From the NCBI RefSeq assembly GCF_035594125.1, contig NC_087178.1:9475001-9539000 (forward strand): DNA of 64,000 nucleotides. Direction: 5' to 3'. A program made the position numbers and the translations under genes. The notes under the pieces were generated by a model. That model ran no database searches, had not been told where the DNA came from, and was given only the letters and a program-made list of their open reading frames with translations. This stretch comes from Scylla paramamosain. Taxonomy: Eukaryota; Arthropoda; Malacostraca; Decapoda; Portunidae. Positions 56,449 through 64,000 of this stretch are shown in pieces (positions within the stretch are counted from its first letter, which is position 1; each line of letters begins with the position of its first letter).

Positions 56449-58144
56449 AAACATGTATTAGTAGTGTTTTCGAAAACGCCAAAGTGCATGGAAAGTAAGC
56501 TATACTGGAGAAACAAACAAAAAACGTGTCTTTTGAGTGTTTTCAGCTTTTTACGTACCAAAACACTATAATGCATAGAAAAGAAACTTCATGGAGAAAC
56601 AGAATAATATTGTCAAAAACGTTTCTTTTTAGTGTTTTGAGCGTACAAAACGCTAAAATGTGAGCAAAGAAACATTTATGGGAAACTTTAGCAAAAAATT
56701 CTTATTTCAGTGTTTTTTAACTTGTTAGGTACTAGACCCCATATTGCATGCAAAGAACCCTATTTAAGGAAACGAAACGATATTAACAGAAACGTGTATT
56801 ATGAGTGTTTTTAATTTTTATTTTTTTTTATGTACAAAACGCTAAAACACGTGAATATTACTCTATATGAGAGAGAGAAAAAAACAAAACAAACATTAAC
56901 AAAACCAGTAGCAAAACCACCAGAAACTTGTCATTTAGGTGTTTTGAGCGTATTAGGCAGCAAAACGCTAAAAAAGCAAGGAAAACACCCTATATGGGAA
57001 AACAAGATAACATTAACAAAATCGAGCGTTTTTGAGCTTTTTACGTACCAAAACGATAAAAGGCGTCCAAAACAATATTAGCAAAAACGTATGTTCTGAG
57101 ATTTTTTTTTAGCTTGTTAGGTAACAAAACTCCAAAATGTATGCAAATTACCCTATATAGGTAAAAGAAACGATATTAACATAAAGGTGTATTATGTCTT
57201 TTTCAGCTTCATAGATACCAAAAGTCTAAAACACGTGAATAATACTATATTTGCAGAAAGAAAACAACATTACCAAAAGCGTACTTTATAAGTTTTTTTC
57301 CCCATGATAGGTACCAAAACGCCTAAAAGCATAGTGAACACCATACATAAAAAAAAAAAAACAGACCAACATTGTATGCAAAAAAACTTGTATGCAGAGT
57401 GTTTTTGTTTTATTAACAAAAACTTGTCTTTTGAGTGTTTTTCAGTTTCTTACGTACTAAAACTCTAAAACGCATGAAAAACACCCTTTATGGAGAAAGA
57501 GGACAACATTACTATAAACTCGTGTTTTGAGAGTTTTCCCGATCATTAGCTACCAAAACGCCAAAATGCAGACAGCACACTATTTGATGTAAAGAAATTA
57601 TATTACCGGAAACGTGTCATTTGAGTGTTTTGACCATATTAGAAACCAACCCCACAAAAAAAAAAAAAACATGGAGAACTCTATTATAGGAAAAAAAAAA
57701 ATATATAAAACATCGAAAACGTGTCTTTTGAATGTTTTGAGCTTCTTACGTACCGAATTTCTAAAAAGCGTGCAAAACATCCTTTATGGTGAAATAGAAC
57801 ATTACCAAAAATGTGTGTTTTGAGTGTTTTTGAGCTTGTTGGGTACGAAAACGCCAAAATGCACACAAATTAACGGACATTGAAAAACGAAGAGTTATTA
57901 AGAAAAAATATTATTATGAGTGTTTTTCAACATCTTATGTACGAAAACACTAAAACACTTGAATATCACTCTATATGGAGAAAAAAGCATTAACCAAACA
58001 AATGGGTTTTTTCCTCATGTTAGGTACAACAATCTATACAGAATACCATATATAAAAAACAGAACAACATTACCAAAAACGTATATTATAAGTGTTTTTG
58101 AGCTTCTTAGGTAATAAAATACTGAAACACGTGATTAGCACATC
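56449..58144 (-). repeat. satellite block 18, reverse, pentamer type
   Basis: 56600-58144 is the reverse complement of about 44576-46085. Distinctive shared string: AACAAAACCAGTAGCAAAAC (about 56900) with its mirror near 45760. No gene is visible. Confidence 0.84.
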
Positions 58145-58480
58145 CATTTAGGCGTTTTGGTTTCTAAAAAGCTGGAAAACGCTTAAATCATACGTTTTTG
58201 GTAATGTCTCCCGATAAAGGCTATTGTGCACGCGTTTTAGCATTTTGGAATGTAAGAAGCTCAAAAACACTCAAAAGACACCATTTTGATAATGTTGTTT
58301 TGATTTTTATATAGAGTGTCTTCCATGCTCTTTAGAGTTTTGGTGCCTAACGCTGAAAAGCCCCGAAATAACATTTTTTCTGGGAATGTCGTCTCTTTAC
58401 CCTATAGAGGGTGAAATGGATGAATTTTTTGCGTATTGGTACGAAATAAGCTGAAAAACATTCAAAATACACGTTTTTGG
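58145..58480 (+). repeat. satellite block 19, short forward segment
   Basis: Mirror image of 44285-44575. It ends at a switch to reverse 11-mer repeats. Confidence 0.82.
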
Positions 58481-61227
58481 CAAATGTGTATTATGAGTTT
58501 TTTTTATAGTTCAAAAGAAACAAAAGGCAAAAGACACAAAAACTCGTGTATATGGAGAAGGTTCCTAGATACCAAAATGCTGAAACTCATGAATAACACT
58601 CTTAATTGAGAAACAGAACAATGCGTGTATTTTGAGTGCTTTTCACATTCTTAGTTACCAAAACCCCAAATTGCATGCGAAATAACCTTTATGTGAGAAA
58701 AAAATGACATTACCAGAAAAGTGTCTTTTAAGTGTTTTTCGGCGTGATAGCCTTTAAGTGTTTTTGAGCTCCTTAAATACCAAACCGCTAAAACGCATGC
58801 AAAACAAACTTTATGGAGAAACAGAATAACATTACCAAAAACATGTATTTTGAGTGTTTTTGATCATGTTATCTATAAAAACGCTTAAATACATGGAAAG
58901 AACATTATGTTTGGGAAAAAAAAAAGGACATTACGAGAACGTGTATTATGAGTATTTTTTAAGTTCCTTAAGTACCAAAAAGCTAAAACCCACAAATAAC
59001 ACTCTTTATTTAGAAAATAAAAAATAAAAAAATTAAAAAAATAGGATTTTTTTTTTTTTTTGTTATTCATATTCATAGGTACCGAGATGCCAAAATTCTG
59101 GGAAAATTCAGGGCAATCATATGGTAAAAGAAATATTATCAAAAAAGTTAATTTCAGCTTTTTTTTTTTCGGATTGTTATGTACCAAAGTGCATGCAAAG
59201 CCTCCTATATGAGGAAATTAAACGACCTTACCAGAAATCTGTGTTTTGAGTGTTTTTTTAGCATGTTAGGCACCAAAACGATAAATGATATGGAACTCAC
59301 TCTATATGGGAATCCAAAACAAAGTTACTGAAAACGTATCTTCTCAGTGTTTTACGTAGAAAATCGCTAAAACGGATGCAAAGCAACCAATATCAAGAAA
59401 TAGAAAAACGTTACTAAAAAGATAAATTTTGAATGTTTTCAGCTTGTTACCTAAAAAAAAAAAAAACGCGAAAATTGATGTAAAGCACCCTATATTGGGA
59501 AACAAAAGGACACTGCAAGAAAAGTGTATAATGAGTGTCTTATAGTTCAAAAGAACCACAAGGCAAAAAACGCAAAATCTCGTATATATGGAGAGGTTTC
59601 CTAGATACAAAAAAGCTAAAACTCATGTGTAACACTCCTAATTGAGAAACAAAAACCTTAATAAATGCGTGTATTTTGAGTGCTTTTCACATTGTTAGTT
59701 ACCAAAACCCCAAATTGCATGCAAAAATAAACTTGTGGGATAAAAAAAATGACTTTACCAGAAAAGTGTCTTTTGAGTGTTTTTGAGCGTGATAGGCAAT
59801 AAAGCACTAAAAAGCAGGGCAATCACATTACATTGGAATAAAACCAATTTTTAACAAGAACTTGCCTTTAAGTGTATTTGAGCTCGTTATATACCAAAAC
59901 ACTAAAATGCATGCAAAATACACTTTATGGTGAAACAGAATAACATTACCAAAAACATGTATTTTGAGTGTTTTTGATCATGTTACCAATAAAAACGCTT
60001 AAATACATGCAAAGAACCCTTTTTTTGGGAAATGAAAGGACATTACGAGAAACGTGTATTATGAGTGCTTTTAAATTCATTAAGTACGAAAAAGCTAAAA
60101 GCCACAAATTACACTCTTTATTGAGAAAAAAAAAATACAATATATTTTTTTCATTCTTATTCATCTTCACAGGTAACGAGGTGCCAAAATTCGGGAAAAT
60201 TTCAGGAAATTATATAAAATAAGAACATTATCAAAAAACTTAAATTTAGCTTTTTTTTTCGGAGTTATGTACCAAACCCCTAAAGAGCATGCAAAGCCAC
60301 CTATATGGGGAAATTAAACGTCTTTGCCAGAAAACTGTCTTATGAGTGTTTTTCAGCATGTTAGGAACCAACACGATAAAACCCAAGGAAGTCAATCTAT
60401 ATGAGAATCCAAAACAAAATTACTGAAAACGTGTCTTTTCGGTGTTTTACGTAGAAAACGCTACAATGGATGCAAAACAACCAAAATGAAGAAATAGAAT
60501 AACATTACCAAAATGGTATATTTTTTTGTGTTTTTGAAATTGTTACCTACAAAAAACGCGAAAATGGATGGAAAGCACTCTATATTGGGAAGCAAAAGGC
60601 ACGAAAAAGCATGTTAGGCACCAAAACGATAAATAATATGAAAGTCACTCTATATGGAAATCCAAAACAAAATTATTGGAAACGTGTCTTTTAAAAGATT
60701 TACGTAGAAAAACGCTCAAACGGATGCAAACCAACTAATATAAATAAATAGAATAACATTACCAAAAAAGTATATTTTGTGTGTTTTTGAGCTCGTTACA
60801 TAAAAAAAAAACGCGAAAATGGATGCAAAGCACTCTATATAAGGAAAAAAAAGGACATAACGAGAAGCGTATATAATGGGTGTTTTATAGTTTCACCAGA
60901 ATCACAAGGCAAAAAACGCAAAAACTCGACTGTATGGAGAAGTTTCTAAGATACCAAAATGCTGAAACTCATAAATAACACTCTTAATCAAGAAACAGAA
61001 CCACCTCACTAAATGCGTGTATTTTGAGTGTTTTTTTTACATTCTTAGTTACCAAAACCCCAAATTCCATGCGAAACTAGCTTTATGTGGGAAAAATATG
61101 ACATTACCAGAAAAGTGTCTTTGAGTGTTTTTGAGCGTGTTAGGCAATAAAGCACTAAAAACCAGGGCAATCATATTACATGGGAATAAAACCAACTTTT
61201 ACGAAGAACTTGCCTTTTAGTGTTTTT
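58481..61227 (-). repeat. satellite block 20, reverse, 11-mer type
   Basis: Reverse landmarks GGTACCGAGATGCCAAAATT at about 59077 and a variant at about 60170. Near 60600 an internal deletion joins two E/B monomers. No gene is visible. Confidence 0.85.
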
Positions 61228-61700
61228 GACACGAATTTAGTAAGGGTGTTCTGTTTCTCAGTTAAGAGTGTTAATCACGAGTTAGTGCATTTTGGTATCT
61301 AGAATACTTCTCCATATACACGAGTTTTTGCATTTTTTGCCTTGTGGTTTTTTTGAACTATAAAACATTCATTATACACTTTTCTTGCAATGTCCCTTTG
61401 TTTCCCAATATAGAGTGCTTTGTATCAATTTTTGCGTTTTTTTTTTGTAGTTAACAAGCTCAAAAACACTCAAAATATACATTTTTGGTAATGTTTTTCT
61501 GCTTCTTGATATTGGTTGGTTTGCATCAGTTTTAGCGTTTTTCTGCGTAAAACACTGAGAAGACAGGTTTTCAGTAATTTTCTTTTGGATTCCCACATAG
61601 AGTGAGTTCCTTATTATTTATCGTTTTTGTGCCTAACATGCTGAAAAACACTCAAAAGACAGATTTCTGGTAAGGTCTTTAATTTCCTTATATGCGAGGC
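61228..61700 (+). repeat. satellite block 21, short forward segment
   Basis: Mirror of block 15 (53463-53940), with the same two joins read in reverse. Confidence 0.85.
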
Positions 61701-64000
61701 CTTGCATGTCTTTTGAGTGTTTTTGAACGTGTTACACAATAAAGCACTAAAAGGAAGGGCAATCACATTACATGGGAATAAAACCAAATTTTACCAAGAA
61801 CTTGCCTTTAAGTGTTTTTGAGCTCCTTCCATACCAAAACGCTAAAATGCATGCAAAATACATTTTATGGAGAAACAGAATAATATTACCAAACACATGT
61901 ATTTTGAGTGTTTTTGATCATGATATCTATAAAAACGCTTAAATACATGCAAAGAACCTTATGTTTGGGAAACGAAAGGACATTACGAGAAACGTGTATT
62001 ATGAGTGTTTTTTTTAAGTTCTTTCAGTACCTAAAAGCTAAAACCCACAAATAACACTTTATTTAGAAAAAAAAAATAATTAAGAAAAAATTTAAAAAAT
62101 TGCATTTTTTATTTATTTATTTATTTTATTTTTTTTGTTATTCATCCTTATAGGTACCGAGATGCCAAAATTCTGCCAAATTTCAGGGAATTTATGTTGA
62201 AAAAAGAACATTACCAAAAGAGTTATTTATAGCTTTTTTTTTTCGGATTGTTATGTACCAAACCCTAAAGTGCATGCAAAGCCACCTATATAGGGAAGTT
62301 AAACGACTTTACGAGAAACCTGTCTTTTCAGTGTTTTTCAGCATGTTAGGCACTAAAACGATAAATAATATGGAAGTCAGTCAATATGTGAATCCAAAAG
62401 AAAATTACTGAAAACGTGTCTTTTCAGTGTTTTACGTAGAAAAACGCTAAAGCGAATGCAAACCAACCTTTATGAAGAAATAGAATAACATTACCAAAAA
62501 GATATATTTTGAGTGTTTTTGACTACCTACATAAAAAATGCAAAAATGGATGTAAAGCACTCTATATTAGGAAACAAAAGGACATTACGAGAAACGTGTA
62601 TAATGAGTGTTTTATAGTTTTAAAAGAACCACAAGGCAATAAACGCAAAAACTCGTGTATATAGAGAAATTTCTTACATACCAAAATGATGAAATGCATG
62701 AATAACGCTTTTAATTGATAAACAGGACTACCTTACCAAATTGTGTATTTTGAGTGTTTTTCACATTCTTAGTTACGAAAATGCCAAATTACATGCAAAA
62801 CTACCTTCATGTGAGGAAAAAAAAAATGACATTACCAAAAAAGTGTCTTTTTAGTGTTTTTGAGCGTGATATGCAACAAAGTACTAAAAACCAGAACAAT
62901 CACATTACATGGGAATAAAACCAACTTTTACGAAGAATTTGCCTTTAAGTGTTTTTTAACTCCTTACATACTGAATTGCTAAAACGTATGCAAAACACCC
63001 TTTATGGAGAAACAGAATAACATTATCAAAAACATGTATTTTGAGTGTTTTTGATCATGTAACCTATAAAAACGCTTAAATACATGTAAAGAACCCTATG
63101 TTTGTAAAACAAAAGGACATTAAGAAAATCGTGTATTATGAGTGTTTTTAAGTTCCTTAAGTACCAAAAAGCTAAAACCCACAGATAACATTCTTTATAT
63201 AGAGAAAAAAAAAATGTTTTTTTGTTATTCATCTTCATAGGTACCGAGATGCCAAAATTCTGACAAAATTCATGGAAATTTTATAAAAAAAAAATAATTA
63301 TAAAAAAATTATTTTATCTTTTTTCCGGAGTTATGTACAAACCTTGAAGTTTTTTACGAAAATGCCAAATTACATGCGAAACTGCCTTGATGTTGGGAAA
63401 AAAAAATGACATTACCAAAAAAGTGTCTTTTTAGTGTTTTTGAGCGTGATATGCAACAAAGCACTAAAAAGCAGAACAATCACATTACATGGGAATAAAA
63501 CCAACTTTTACGAAGAATTTGCCTTTAAGTGTTTTTTAACTCCTTACATACAGAATCGCTAAAACGCATGCAAAACACCCTTTATGGAGAAACAGAATAA
63601 CATTACCAAAAACATGTATTTTGAGTGTTTTTGATCATATAACCTATAAAAACGCTTAAATACATGTAAAGAACCCTATGTTTGTAAAACAAAAGGACAT
63701 TACGAAAATCGTGTATTATGAGTGTTTTTAAGTTCCTTAAGTACCAAAAAAGCTAAAACCCACAGATAACATTCTTTATATAGAGAAAAATTTATTTATT
63801 TTTTTGTTATTCATCTTCATAGGTACCGAGATGCCAAAATTCTGGCAAAATTCATGGAAATTTTATAAAAAAAAATCAATATAAAAAAATTTTTTTTCTT
63901 TTTTTCCGGAGTTATGTATTAACCTTGAAGTGCATGCAAATCCACCTATATGGGGAAATTACACGACTTTACCAGAAACCTGTCTTTTGAGTGTTTTTCA
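61701..64000 (-). repeat. satellite block 22, reverse, 11-mer type, continuing past the window
   Basis: Reverse landmarks at about 62155, 63241 and 63822. No gene is visible. Confidence 0.87.
62775..63936 (-). repeat. recent ~581-bp tandem duplication within the satellite
   Basis: ACGAAAATGCCAAATTACAT occurs at 62775 and 63356, and AACCTTGAAG at about 63340 and 63921, both 581 bp apart. The two units are much more alike than neighbouring higher-order units. The unit equals about six monomers, so it breaks the 11-mer register. Confidence 0.85.

Larger units (their letters stand above)
55010..58480. repeat. segmental duplication, rearranged copy
   Basis: The first half is a direct and the second half an inverted copy of 42737-46085. 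The breakpoint, at about 56600, falls in the common monomer string ATGGAGAAACAGAATAA. Confidence 0.8.
60180..64000 (-). repeat. right arm of the inverted duplication, running off the window
   Basis: Mirror of about 51168-54990; mirrored positions sum to about 115168. A ~581-bp tandem duplication near the end is private to this arm. Confidence 0.7.

Overview
The window looks like heterochromatin-type DNA from an arthropod, most probably a decapod crustacean (a crab is my best guess). The grounds are interstitial TTAGG-type runs, very long simple repeats, and CR1-like and jockey-like LINE fragments of a kind I associate with decapods. Organism confidence is moderate at best. I see no host gene I would defend. 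Every credible coding region belongs to a transposable element.

Layout. 1-2267: simple repeats, three short TTAGG-like runs, a 72-bp tandem duplication and otherwise unrecognised sequence. 2268-6073: three head-to-tail, 5'-truncated minus-strand copies of one non-LTR retrotransposon; the middle copy keeps a 740-codon reverse transcriptase frame. 6183-6753: AT and GATA microsatellites and a small minisatellite. From about 6775 to the end, nearly everything is one satellite family, interrupted by a CR1-like LINE (14974-21608) that carries two PIF/Harbinger elements, a jockey-like 3' fragment (36829-37565), a second copy of the CR1-like LINE (39541-41217) and a 555-bp TIR element (49346-49900).

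The satellite is the main feature. The monomer is about 96 bp. Five distinguishable monomer types (called A-E here) follow one another in fixed order, giving a higher-order unit of about 465-480 bp. In other blocks two rounds of A-E plus one divergent extra monomer form an 11-mer unit of about 1.08 kb. Blocks of either kind switch strand at least fourteen times, and several blocks are segmental copies of one another, direct or inverted (6.8-10.6 kb with 32.0-35.9 kb; 42.7-46.1 kb with 55.0-58.5 kb; about 51.2-55.0 kb with 60.2-64.0 kb).

The best-resolved genes are in the autonomous-type Harbinger element (15628-19623). It has near-perfect TIRs, a TTA target duplication, a two-exon DDE transposase on the plus strand and a two-exon MADF-domain DNA-binding protein on the minus strand. 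The two genes interlock, each having an exon inside the other's intron. The first catalytic Asp of the transposase reads as Asn. A 789-bp internally deleted derivative lies 27 bp away in opposite orientation with a TAA target duplication. The second CR1 copy supplies the empty site for both insertions, so they postdate the duplication of the CR1-bearing block.
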